A stretch of 5,314 nt of DNA. It comes from Limnohabitans sp. Its GTDB lineage: Bacteria; Pseudomonadota; Gammaproteobacteria; Burkholderiales; Burkholderiaceae_C. Under the pieces are notes generated by a model. That model saw only the letters and a list, made by a program, of their open reading frames with translations. It was not told where the DNA came from and did not search any database. Of this stretch, positions 1 to 5,314 are shown in pieces. The first letter of the stretch is position 1. Each line of letters begins with the position of its first letter. The stretch spans positions 1-5,314 of the forward strand of contig JACDQO010000408.1 of NCBI GenBank assembly GCA_015657605.1. Direction: 5' to 3'. Made by a program: the position numbers and the translations under genes.

Positions 1-272
1 ACCATGCCGACTTCGCGGCGCACTTGGTCAATGCCTTTGAGGTCATCGCCCAACACAGTGCCGTCCACGGTGAGGGTGCCTTCCTGGTATTCCTCCAGGG
101 CGTTGATGCAGCGGATCAGGGTGGATTTGCCCGAGCCCGAGGGGCCGCAAATGACCACTTTTTCGCCTTTGGCGAACTGCAGGTTGACGTCGCGCAACAC
201 GTGGTAGCCATTGCTGGCATACCACTTGTTCACGCCTTTGAATTCAATGATGGGGGTCGCGTTGGAGGTCAT
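1..272 (-). CDS. aapP: AapP, ATPase of general L-amino-acid ABC importer (N-terminal part, cut by window edge)
   Basis: This is the cytoplasmic ATP-binding subunit that powers polar amino-acid import through the AapQ/AapM channel. Only the first 90 residues are visible. An aromatic A-loop residue lies in NKWY (Tyr18), and the Walker A motif GPSGSGKST occupies residues 43-51 (positions 120-146). The visible part ends at REVGMV, where the family continues into the Q-loop (usually GMVFQ). The Q-loop glutamine, the ABC signature, Walker B and the switch histidine lie outside the window. The ATG at 272-270 is 13 nt downstream of the aapM stop, preceded by only a weak GAAAG ribosome site, so translation may be partly coupled to aapM. 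The family (AapP/GlnQ/GltL/HisP) is certain. The specific name AapP rests on the aapJQM context, since the ATPases of these systems are very alike. Confidence 0.95.
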   Translation of the reverse strand, partial: MTSNATPIIEFKGVNKWYASNGYHVLRDVNLQFAKGEKVVICGPSGSGKSTLIRCINALEEYQEGTLTVDGTVLGDDLKGIDQVRREVGM

Positions 273-285
273 AGGTGTCTTTCGA

Positions 286-1389
286 TCAGCGGACTTTGCT
301 CACGGCCGTGCGTTCTTCGATCCACAGGCTGTAGCGCGACATGGCAAAGCAGAACGCGAAATAAATGAAGGTGATGAAAAGGTAGGCTTCGATCTTGAAG
401 GGGCGCCAGTCGGCGTCTGAGTTGAGCGCCAGGCCCAAGGCACCGGTCAGCTCGTACAGAGACACGATGGTCACCAGCGAGGTGTCTTTGAACAGGCCAA
501 TGAAGGTGTTCATGATGGACGGCACCACGGTGGCCAAAGCTTGGGGCAAAACGATCATCCGCTGAGTCTGCCAATACGTCAGGCCCAATGTGGCTGCAGC
601 CTCGGTCTGGCCTTTGGGCAAAGCCTGCAGGCCACCTCGAATCACCTCGGCCATGTAAGCCGCCGAAAACAAGGTGATGCCCACCACCACGCGCACCAGC
701 ACGTCGATCTTCACGCCCTCGGGCATGAACAAAGGCAACATGAACGAAGCCATGAACAACACGGTGATCAACGGCACGCCACGGATCAGCTCCACATACA
801 GGGTGCACAAAGCCTTGATGGCGGGCATGTTGGAGCGACGGCCCAGCGCCACAAAGATGGCCAGTGGGAACGCCAGCGTCATCGAGATCACCGTGAGCAT
901 CACCGTGAGAGGAAAGCCGCCCCATTGGTCGGTGTCCACCTCGGTCAGGCCCATCCAGCCACCCTTCATGAGGATGAAATAGACCACCAGCATCAAGGCC
1001 CAAATCAGGGGCAAAGCCTTGTTCCAGAAACGCGGCATGCAACTGATGACGACCACGCCGAGCATCAAGGCTGTGGCGATCACAGGACGCCAGTGCTCGG
1101 CCTCAGGGTAGCGGCCCATCACGATCAGACGGCCTTTTTCGGTGATCACGCCCCAGCAGGCGCCAACGCCACGCACCTCATTACAAGCCTGCAGGTTGGC
1201 GCCGAACACCGCTTGCACCACGGACCAGTCCATAGAAGCAGACAGGACCCACACGCCCAAAGCCAGCAACAAAACAGACAGCACCGTGTTGCCCATGCTG
1301 GAGAACAAGTTGGCCTGGAACCAAGCCACCAGACCTTCTCTGCGCCCTGGCATGGGTCGCGCTTCAGAGGATTTGAAAACAGTGGTCAT
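286..1389 (-). CDS. aapM: AapM, permease subunit of general L-amino-acid ABC importer
   Basis: This inner-membrane permease pairs with AapQ to form the amino-acid channel. It has 367 residues, the long form typical of AapM and much longer than HisM/GlnP-type permeases. Hydrophobic segments lie at about residues 34-52, 103-118, 124-141, 160-182, 205-222, 230-248, 284-300 and 336-352. Before the second segment is a periplasmic stretch with ACWGVI (Cys78) and a WRP at 100-102, which I recall as typical of AapM. The cytoplasmic EAA loop that docks on the ATPase runs from about 262 to 282 (TEAAATLGL ... IVLP). The ATG at 1389 was chosen because AGGAG lies 7 nt upstream, inside the end of aapQ, and because it starts one base after the aapQ stop (TGA-C-ATG). 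A GTG at 1413 would add 8 residues overlapping aapQ and has less support. Confidence 0.96.
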   Translation of the reverse strand: MTTVFKSSEARPMPGRREGLVAWFQANLFSSMGNTVLSVLLLALGVWVLSASMDWSVVQAVFGANLQACNEVRGVGACWGVITEKGRLIVMGRYPEAEHWRPVIATALMLGVVVISCMPRFWNKALPLIWALMLVVYFILMKGGWMGLTEVDTDQWGGFPLTVMLTVISMTLAFPLAIFVALGRRSNMPAIKALCTLYVELIRGVPLITVLFMASFMLPLFMPEGVKIDVLVRVVVGITLFSAAYMAEVIRGGLQALPKGQTEAAATLGLTYWQTQRMIVLPQALATVVPSIMNTFIGLFKDTSLVTIVSLYELTGALGLALNSDADWRPFKIEAYLFITFIYFAFCFAMSRYSLWIEERTAVSKVR

Positions 1390-1390
1390 G

Positions 1391-2590
1391 TCAGCGCTCC
1401 TGGATGGCGGCACTGGCGTTGAACCAGTTCATGAGCGCCGAGGTGATGAGAGAAAGGGTGAGGTACACCAACATCACAATCGACAAAGCCTCGATGGCGC
1501 GGCCCGTCTGATTGAGCGTGGTGTTGGCAATCGACACCAATTCGGGGTAGCCGATGGCCACAGCCAAAGAGGAGTTTTTGGTCAGGTTCAGGTATTGGCT
1601 TGTGAGCGGCGGAATGATCACACGCAAAGCCTGTGGCAGCACCACCAGGCGCATGGACTGGTTTTTGGTCAAGCCCAAAGAGGCGGCGGCCTCATGCTGT
1701 CCCAGAGACACCGACGCGATGCCCGAACGGACCACCTCGGCAATGAACGCGGCTGTGTAAAACACCAAGCCAAACAGCAAGGCCATGAACTCGGGGCTGA
1801 AGGCGCCACCGTCTTCAATTTGGAAATCACCCACCTTGGGCAAATCCCACTCCGTAGGGGCGCCCCCTGCCAGCCAGCCCAACAAAGACAAGCCCAAGGT
1901 AGCGGCCAGGGCCACCCACAAAACAGGACGCGGTTGACCTGTTCGGTCAAAGTGCGCGCGTGCCAAATGCCGGTAATACAAGCCGAACACCAGGCCCAAA
2001 CCAGCCCCCACCAAGGCCAGTGTTTGCCCCAGTTGCCAGACGGGCCAAGGGAAAGAAATGCCGTTTTTGCTCAGGTAAAAATGACCGACATTCCAGGCGC
2101 TGTCCAAATCAGGCAGAGCTTCTGCGAACACCAAATACCAAATCAGCAACTGCAAATAGACCGGCACGTTGCGGAAAAACTCCACAAAGGCATAACAAAT
2201 TTTCTTGACCAAAAAGTTGGCCGAGAAACGGCCTACACCAATCAAGACCCCCAGCACGGTGGCCAAGGCAATGCCAATGATGGCCACCTTCAAGGTGTTG
2301 AGCATGCCGATCGCAAACGCCACAAAGTACGAACTGTTGTGTGCGTACTCGATCACCGTCTCGCTGATGTCAAAGCCAAATGGTTGGAATAAAAAATCGT
2401 ATCCACTTTGGATACCGCGCAAACGCATGTTGGCGAGCGTGTTGCGCACCAACAAAGCCACCAGCGCAAAAGCCGACAAGATCGCCACGATTTGGTAGAT
2501 GACCGAGCGTCCTTCGCGGCTTTTCCACGAAATCGATCGGTTTTTCTTGTCGGGTGAGGGTCTGGCCTCGATCATTGAAAAATGGGACAT
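1391..2590 (-). CDS. aapQ: AapQ, permease subunit of general L-amino-acid ABC importer
   Basis: This is the second inner-membrane permease of the importer. It has 399 residues from the chosen ATG, matching the roughly 400 expected for AapQ. A cytoplasmic basic N-terminus leads into a first membrane segment at about 31-49. The family-typical GFDIS (72-76) and SSYFVAF (86-92) precede the core permease domain, which begins near MLNTL (96-100). RNVPVYLQLLIWY (140-152) follows. A long insert (about 156-265), including two more hydrophobic segments, separates the halves, as is usual in AapQ and absent from short HisQ-type permeases. The EAA loop is HEAAASLGL ... LVVLP at 299-319. The ATG at 2590 has AGGCAG 5 nt upstream. 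An in-frame ATG at 2575 has no ribosome site. A TTG at 2638 lies within the loop of the upstream terminator hairpin and is unlikely to be used. The stop is one base from the aapM start. Confidence 0.96.
   Translation of the reverse strand: MSHFSMIEARPSPDKKNRSISWKSREGRSVIYQIVAILSAFALVALLVRNTLANMRLRGIQSGYDFLFQPFGFDISETVIEYAHNSSYFVAFAIGMLNTLKVAIIGIALATVLGVLIGVGRFSANFLVKKICYAFVEFFRNVPVYLQLLIWYLVFAEALPDLDSAWNVGHFYLSKNGISFPWPVWQLGQTLALVGAGLGLVFGLYYRHLARAHFDRTGQPRPVLWVALAATLGLSLLGWLAGGAPTEWDLPKVGDFQIEDGGAFSPEFMALLFGLVFYTAAFIAEVVRSGIASVSLGQHEAAASLGLTKNQSMRLVVLPQALRVIIPPLTSQYLNLTKNSSLAVAIGYPELVSIANTTLNQTGRAIEALSIVMLVYLTLSLITSALMNWFNASAAIQER
1397..1401 (-). promoter_or_regulatory. Ribosome binding site of aapM inside aapQ
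   Basis: AGGAG on the minus strand lies in the last codons of aapQ and is 7 nt from the aapM ATG at 1389. It fixes the aapM start, and with the one-base gene gap it points to translational coupling of the two permease subunits. Confidence 0.75.
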
Positions 2591-2620
2591 GCTTGCTGCC
2601 TGAATAAAAACGGTTTGGCG

Positions 2621-2649
2621 AAAAAATACGCCCCACAAAGGGGCGTATT
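2621..2649 (-). terminator. Intrinsic terminator/attenuator between aapJ and aapQ
   Basis: On the minus strand a perfect 10-bp inverted repeat, AATACGCCCC/GGGGCGTATT (arms 2640-2649 and 2625-2634), with loop TTTGT runs directly into a T-tract (2626-2621). This is the classic layout of a Rho-independent terminator, and no T-tract exists for the plus strand. It lies 25 nt after the aapJ stop and 30 nt before the aapQ ATG. A weaker 5-bp hairpin (arms 2664-2668 and 2654-2658) precedes it. In ABC importers such an element commonly gives partial termination, so that the binding protein is made in excess. That role here is inferred. Confidence 0.88.
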
Positions 2650-2674
2650 CAGCGCCTTCAAAAAAGGCAGATCA

Positions 2675-3702
2675 TCAACGCAGCGGTGCCGAGTACAGCA
2701 AACCGCCCTGGTTCCACTGACGGTTCATGCCACGTGGCAAGTTGATGGAAGTCTTGGGACCCACATTGCGCTCAAAGATTTCGCCGTAGTTGCCGGTGAC
2801 TTTGATCGCACGGTACAGCCACTCTTTGTCCAGGCCCAAATGCTTGCCCAAGTCTTCGGTCACGCCGAGCAAACGACCCACTTGTGGGTTGTCGCTGGTC
2901 TTCATCTGGTCAGCATTGGCTTGGGTGATGCCGTACTCTTCGGCTTCGATCAAGCCAGCCAAAACCCACTTGTTGATGGCCAACCACTCGTCGTCACCAC
3001 GGCGAACCATGGGGCCCAGGGGCTCTTTGGAGACCAGGTCGGGCAAAATCACGTGGGCTGCTGGGTCTTTGGCTTCCTTGGCGCGCACAGAGGCCAAACC
3101 CGATGTGTCGGTGGTGTAAGCCTGGCAACGGCCAGCAAAGTAAGCGCCGGTGGCCGCTTCGACTTTTTCAAACACCACGGGCTTGAGGTTGAGCTTGTGA
3201 GTGCGTGAGTAGTCGGTCAGGTTTTTCTCTGTCGTGGTGCCAGACTGCACGCAGACCGTAGCGCCCTTGAGCTGCTTGGCGCTGGTGATCTTGCCTTTGG
3301 GGACCATGAAGCCCTGGCCGTCGTAGTAATTCACGCCAGCAAAGTGCAGGCCCAAAGAGGCGTCACGGCTCATGGTGCTGGTGCTGTTGCGGGCCAACAC
3401 GTCGATCTCACCAGACTGCAAGGCGGTGAAACGCTGTTGGGCTGTCAGGGGCACGTATTTGACTTTGGTGGCATCGCTCAAGACGGCAGCGGCCACGGCA
3501 CGGCAGTGGTCCACATCCAGACCCGACCAGTTGCCACTGGAATCAGCGGCTGAAAAACCAGCCAAGCCTGTGTTCACGCCGCACACAATCTGTCCGCGCT
3601 GCTTGATTTGGTCCAGCGTCTTGCCGGCCATGGCAGATGTCGCAGCCAACAAACCGGCTGTTGCCAACACGGTACCGATCACGGTCTGTGCATATTTTTC
3701 AT
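2675..3702 (-). CDS. aapJ: AapJ, periplasmic binding protein of general L-amino-acid ABC importer (one-base frame anomaly at start)
   Basis: This exported receptor binds L-amino acids in the periplasm and delivers them to AapQ/AapM. The reading frame codes for a class-3 solute-binding protein with the AapJ-specific signature: CGVNTGLAGFS (41-51), GLDVDHCRAV (61-70), RFTALQSGEIDVLARN (91-106), VNYYDGQGFMV (124-134), VCVQSGTTTE (150-159), SKEPLGPMVR (225-234) and a C-terminus GGLLYSAPLR. A signal peptide ends at SAMA|GK, near residue 26. Tandem TGA codons end the gene. The expected start is the ATG at 3702, with AGAGGA 8 nt upstream. Here, however, the ATG is followed by five A, giving MKNMHRP and a stop. 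Six A would give MKKYAQ and then the signal peptide, for 342 residues, close to the family's usual length of about 340. The frame is otherwise open upstream to 3898, so an uninterrupted product from the ATG at 3772 (365 residues) is possible but would carry an abnormal signal peptide. Numbering assumes the restored base. Confidence 0.93.
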
Positions 3703-3710
3703 GGGTTGAA

Positions 3711-3716
3711 TCCTCT
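3711..3716 (-). promoter_or_regulatory. Ribosome binding site of aapJ
   Basis: AGAGGA on the minus strand is spaced 8 nt from the ATG at 3702. It is the strongest Shine-Dalgarno sequence in this leader. It indicates that the native start is this ATG, even though the present sequence places it out of frame with the mature protein. Confidence 0.75.
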
Positions 3717-3778
3717 TTTGAACGGTTGAGCGTCGAAACGCTACCCTTAGATTGAATGACAAATCCAGACATGGATCG

Positions 3779-3797
3779 CCTAGGAAAGCTCCCTAGG
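3779..3797 (-). repeat. Hairpin in the aapJ leader (paired CCTAGG sites)
   Basis: Two copies of the palindrome CCTAGG (3779-3784 and 3792-3797) are separated by 7 nt. In the minus-strand transcript they pair as CCTAGGGA/TTCCTAGG, an 8-bp stem with one G-U pair and a 3-nt loop. No T-tract follows, so it does not look like a terminator. Its function is unknown; it could be an mRNA leader structure or a protein site. Confidence 0.4.
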
Positions 3798-3830
3798 ACT
3801 TTTGATGGACAAGGGCTTCGGTTCAGACCC

Positions 3831-3846
3831 GCACCAAGTTGGTACC
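3831..3846. promoter_or_regulatory. NtrC-like palindrome upstream of aapJ
   Basis: The plus strand reads GCACCA-AGT-TGGTAC and contains the perfect 11-bp dyad ACCAAGTTGGT. The NtrC site as known from enteric glnA is close to GCACCA-N3-TGGTGC, so 11 of 12 defined positions agree. The site lies about 130 nt upstream of the aapJ ATG and just downstream of the sigma-54-like element. Nitrogen control of amino-acid importers is well known, but whether this organism uses this site is inferred. Confidence 0.35.
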
Positions 3847-3872
3847 AGACCATCACCTCCACACCGGTCTTT

Positions 3873-3888
3873 TGCACAAAGTGTGCCT
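3873..3888 (-). promoter_or_regulatory. Candidate sigma-54 (-24/-12) promoter of the aap operon
   Basis: The minus strand reads AGGCACACTTTGTGCA. Compared with TGGCACR-N4-TTGCW, 10 of 12 defined positions agree, with the invariant GG and GC separated by exactly 10 nt. Transcription would start near 3860 and give a leader of roughly 160 nt before the aapJ ATG. The same bases form a small dyad (GCACA-CTT-TGTGC), so a repressor or activator site is an alternative reading. Confidence 0.4.
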
Positions 3889-3901
3889 GCCCAGTCAAGG
3901 C

Positions 3902-3917
3902 ACTGAATATAGTCAGT
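3902..3917. promoter_or_regulatory. AT-rich dyad, possible operator or -10 region upstream of aapJ
   Basis: ACTGA-N6-TCAGT forms a perfect 5-bp-arm dyad with an AT-rich centre, the general shape of a LysR-type regulator site. On the minus strand its centre includes TATATT, which resembles a sigma-70 -10 hexamer, but no convincing -35 was seen at 16-18 nt. The site lies upstream of aapJ and 70 nt after the end of the lysR-type gene, so either promoter or operator use is plausible but unproven. Confidence 0.25.
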
Positions 3918-3930
3918 TTTTAAGTCATTT

Positions 3931-3953
3931 AGCCTCAGGTTTTCCCTGAGGCT
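3931..3953 (-). terminator. Stem-loop after the lysR-type gene (terminator-like, no U-tract)
   Basis: A perfect 9-bp inverted repeat, AGCCTCAGG/CCTGAGGCT (3931-3939 and 3945-3953), with a 5-nt loop lies 33 nt beyond the regulator's stop codon. Its position suits a 3' end of the dbpA-lysR transcript. The minus strand continues AAATGACTT, without a T-run, and the plus strand has none after the stem either. It may therefore be an RNA-stabilising hairpin or an imperfect terminator. Confidence 0.45.
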
Positions 3954-3986
3954 CAGGCTGAAAACGCATTAACAAAAGATGAACAG

Positions 3987-4931
3987 TCAACGAGAAGAGT
4001 GAACAGAGCCATGGCGCTGGGTCAAATGCCGCCAAAGCATTTGTGCAGGCCCTGTCATGGGCGATTTGGCCAAGGGTTTTTCGCGGTAGGCGCGTACTTC
4101 CATGTTGAGCGCCAAAGCTTGTCCTTCTGGCAGCGTGACCTCCACCAATGCACCCGCTTGCACTTCTTTTTTCACCGCGCTGCGGGGCAAGAAGGCCACG
4201 CCATGGCCCTCCAAAGCCATCACCTTCAAACCCTCGGCCATGTCGGTTTCGTAGACGCGCTCCAAATGCACGGGGATTCCGGCCTGCTTCAATATCCAGT
4301 CGGTGATGTCCCCCAAGTAAGCCCCTGGCGCATAGCCCAAATAAGGCAAAGGCTTGGCCGCCAAACCGGGCAAGCTGAACAGCGCACGCCCATCTGGGCG
4401 AGTGGGTGCGTAAGGCGCCAAGACATCGTGGCCCAGCACCACCATGTCGTAGCGCTCCGGGTCGATCTGCAAAGGCAGCGAGGGATGGTGGTAAGCGATC
4501 AGCACATCGCACCCGCCTTCGGCCATGCGCATGGCCGCATCGTGCACATTGAGGGCGGTCAATCGGCTTTTGATCGGGCCAAAGCTTTCACGCAAAGCCG
4601 CCATCCAAGCTGGGAAAAAAGTGAAGGCCAAGGTGTGCGGCAAAGCAAAGTGAATGAAGTCTTGCCCCACAGCATTGTGAGCTCTCAGCATGGCCCGCGT
4701 GTTTTGCAGTGCCTGCAGCATCTCCAAAGCTTGCTCGTACAAGGTCTCGCCCGCTGGGGTGAGTTGGGTCGGGTAGGAGCTCCGGTCGACCAAGTTGGCA
4801 CCCGCCCAGGCTTCAAGCGACTGGATACGGCGCGAAAAAGCCGGTTGCGTGACATGGCGCAGCTGCGCCGAACGGCTGAAACTGCGGGTTTCAGCCAAGC
4901 TCACAAAGTCTTCCAGCCATTTGGTTTCCAT
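3987..4931 (-). CDS. LysR-type transcriptional regulator, HypT-like
   Basis: This is a DNA-binding regulator of 314 residues, the normal LysR-family length. The N-terminal winged helix-turn-helix spans about residues 4-62, with the recognition-helix region in HVTQPAFSRRIQSLE (26-40) and LTPAGE (57-62) in the wing. A linker helix (about 63-90) leads to the two-lobed effector domain (about 91-300), which includes FALPHTLAFTFFP (95-107) and LEGHGVAFLPRSAV (240-253). The start METKWLEDFVSLAETRSFS and several effector-domain blocks resemble my recollection of E. coli HypT (YjiE), a hypochlorite-responsive regulator activated by methionine oxidation. Whether the ligand or signal is shared is unknown. 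The only cysteine is Cys141. The ATG at 4931 has GAGG 5 nt upstream, overlapping the dbpA stop. The gene therefore probably shares a transcript with dbpA. It lies upstream of and codirectional with aapJ, so aap regulation is possible but not implied by a divergent arrangement. Confidence 0.93.
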   Translation of the reverse strand: METKWLEDFVSLAETRSFSRSAQLRHVTQPAFSRRIQSLEAWAGANLVDRSSYPTQLTPAGETLYEQALEMLQALQNTRAMLRAHNAVGQDFIHFALPHTLAFTFFPAWMAALRESFGPIKSRLTALNVHDAAMRMAEGGCDVLIAYHHPSLPLQIDPERYDMVVLGHDVLAPYAPTRPDGRALFSLPGLAAKPLPYLGYAPGAYLGDITDWILKQAGIPVHLERVYETDMAEGLKVMALEGHGVAFLPRSAVKKEVQAGALVEVTLPEGQALALNMEVRAYREKPLAKSPMTGPAQMLWRHLTQRHGSVHSSR

Positions 4932-4936
4932 AAATG

Positions 4937-4940
4937 CCTC
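4937..4940 (-). promoter_or_regulatory. Ribosome binding site of the lysR-type gene overlapping the dbpA stop
   Basis: The minus strand reads TGAGG-CATTT-ATG. GAGG shares two bases with the dbpA TGA and is 5 nt from the regulator's ATG. This decides the start and suggests that terminating ribosomes on dbpA can reinitiate on the regulator. Confidence 0.6.
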
Positions 4941-5314
4941 AGAGCAAACGCACTTTCACACTCTTGCCTTTGATCTTGCCGTGCGACAACTGCGACTCGA
5001 CCTTTTTGGCCAAAGCCGCCTGCACGGCCACATAGGTCGAGAATTCGTTCACATTGATTTTGCCGACCTGCTCTCGCGTCAGGCCGCATTCCCCCGCCAG
5101 CGCGCCCATCACATCACCGGCACGGATCTTTTCCTTGCGTCCACCCACGATTTGCAAGGTGCGCATGGGTGGTTGCAGCGGCCCACCGGCTGCAGGTGAC
5201 AGGCCCGACAAGGGCTCCCACTTGGATTCGCGGCCTTGCATCACCTCGATCTTGCCGACTGCGCCCATCTCGTCCATGCTCGCCAGCGTCAGCGCCAGGC
5301 CTTCGGCATCGCCC
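4939..5314 (-). CDS. dbpA: DbpA, ATP-dependent RNA helicase (C-terminal part, cut by window edge)
   Basis: These are the last 124 residues of a DEAD-box RNA helicase that, in E. coli, acts in 50S ribosomal subunit assembly by recognising hairpin 92 of 23S rRNA. The visible part begins GDAEGLALTLASMDEMG, the end of the helicase C-terminal lobe. A linker (GLSPAAGGPLQPP) follows, and then the DbpA RNA-binding domain from MRTLQIVGGRKEKIRAGDV (visible residues 50-68) to the end GKIKGKSVKVRLL. The pattern of glycine-rich start, GDV-GAL, GKI and GKIKGK-VRLL matches the recalled E. coli DbpA C-terminus, which separates DbpA from RhlE- or SrmB-type helicases. The DEAD motif and core helicase motifs lie outside the window. 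The stop is 7 nt before the regulator's ATG. No truncation or frame break is seen within the visible part. Confidence 0.93.
   Translation of the reverse strand, partial: GDAEGLALTLASMDEMGAVGKIEVMQGRESKWEPLSGLSPAAGGPLQPPMRTLQIVGGRKEKIRAGDVMGALAGECGLTREQVGKINVNEFSTYVAVQAALAKKVESQLSHGKIKGKSVKVRLL

Noticed and set aside
269..1042. Second minus-strand frame (257 codons) inside aapM
   Set aside because: It is a shifted frame of the permease gene with Gly/His/Arg-rich low-complexity translation and no family resemblance.
1390..1413. Extension of AapM to a GTG at 1413
   Set aside because: It overlaps aapQ by 23 nt and lies upstream of the well-spaced AGGAG that serves the ATG at 1389.
541..2392. 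Long plus-strand open frames opposite aapM and aapQ (541-1422 and 1142-2392)
   Set aside because: Their translations are rich in His, Gln and Arg with no domain-like pattern, which is what the complement of hydrophobic permease genes gives. The minus-strand genes are unmistakable families.
2591..2638. Extension of AapQ to a TTG at 2638
   Set aside because: That codon lies in the loop of the terminator hairpin and the added residues include the T-tract. The ATG at 2590 gives the usual AapQ length.
3779..3797. CCTAGG pair as direct repeats or target-site duplication of a mobile element
   Set aside because: The copies are only 7 nt apart with nothing between them, and no transposase or terminal inverted repeats are near.
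3873..3888. GCACA-CTT-TGTGC as an NtrC site
   Set aside because: The half-site spacing is 5 nt between GCAC and GTGC rather than the 7 nt of the NtrC consensus. The sigma-54 -24/-12 reading fits better.
3703..3898. In-frame N-terminal extension of AapJ up to a TTG at 3898 or the ATG at 3772
   Set aside because: The extension would translate the ribosome site AGAGGA and the candidate promoter elements, and it gives a very long leader before the signal peptide. It is better explained by the missing base after the ATG at 3702.
3999..4973. Plus-strand open frame of 324 codons opposite the lysR-type gene
   Set aside because: It is antisense to a clear LysR-family protein, its composition is unnatural (His/Gln-rich), and it runs across the dbpA-lysR junction.

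Overview
The window carries one dense stretch of minus-strand genes whose closest recognisable relatives are proteobacterial. Protein similarity, moderately high GC, and a start/stop and Shine-Dalgarno style typical of Burkholderiales suggest a betaproteobacterium of the Comamonadaceae kind. That placement is an inference from recalled family sequences, because no 16S or other phylogenetic marker is present. No mobile element, CRISPR array, tRNA or rRNA was seen.

Reading in the direction of transcription (high to low coordinates), the window holds: the C-terminal part of a DEAD-box RNA helicase of the DbpA type (4939-5314, cut by the window edge); a LysR-type regulator resembling HypT (3987-4931) that starts 7 nt after the helicase stop; a 284-nt intergenic region (3703-3986) with several dyads and promoter-like elements; and a general L-amino-acid ABC importer in the order aapJ (periplasmic binding protein), aapQ and aapM (membrane permeases), aapP (ATPase, cut at position 1).

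The four aap products form one uptake machine. AapJ captures polar amino acids in the periplasm, the AapQ/AapM heterodimer forms the channel, and AapP hydrolyses ATP. The spacing shows layered expression. A strong intrinsic-terminator hairpin lies between aapJ and aapQ and would let the binding protein be made in excess over the membrane complex. aapQ and aapM are separated by one base, with the aapM ribosome site inside aapQ, and aapP follows 13 nt later.

No new multi-gene system was found. The points most worth a second look are: a one-base deficit in the A-run at the very start of aapJ, which puts the well-placed ATG out of frame with the mature protein; a sigma-54-like -24/-12 element and an NtrC-like palindrome in the aapJ leader, which would fit nitrogen control; and the aapJ/aapQ terminator.
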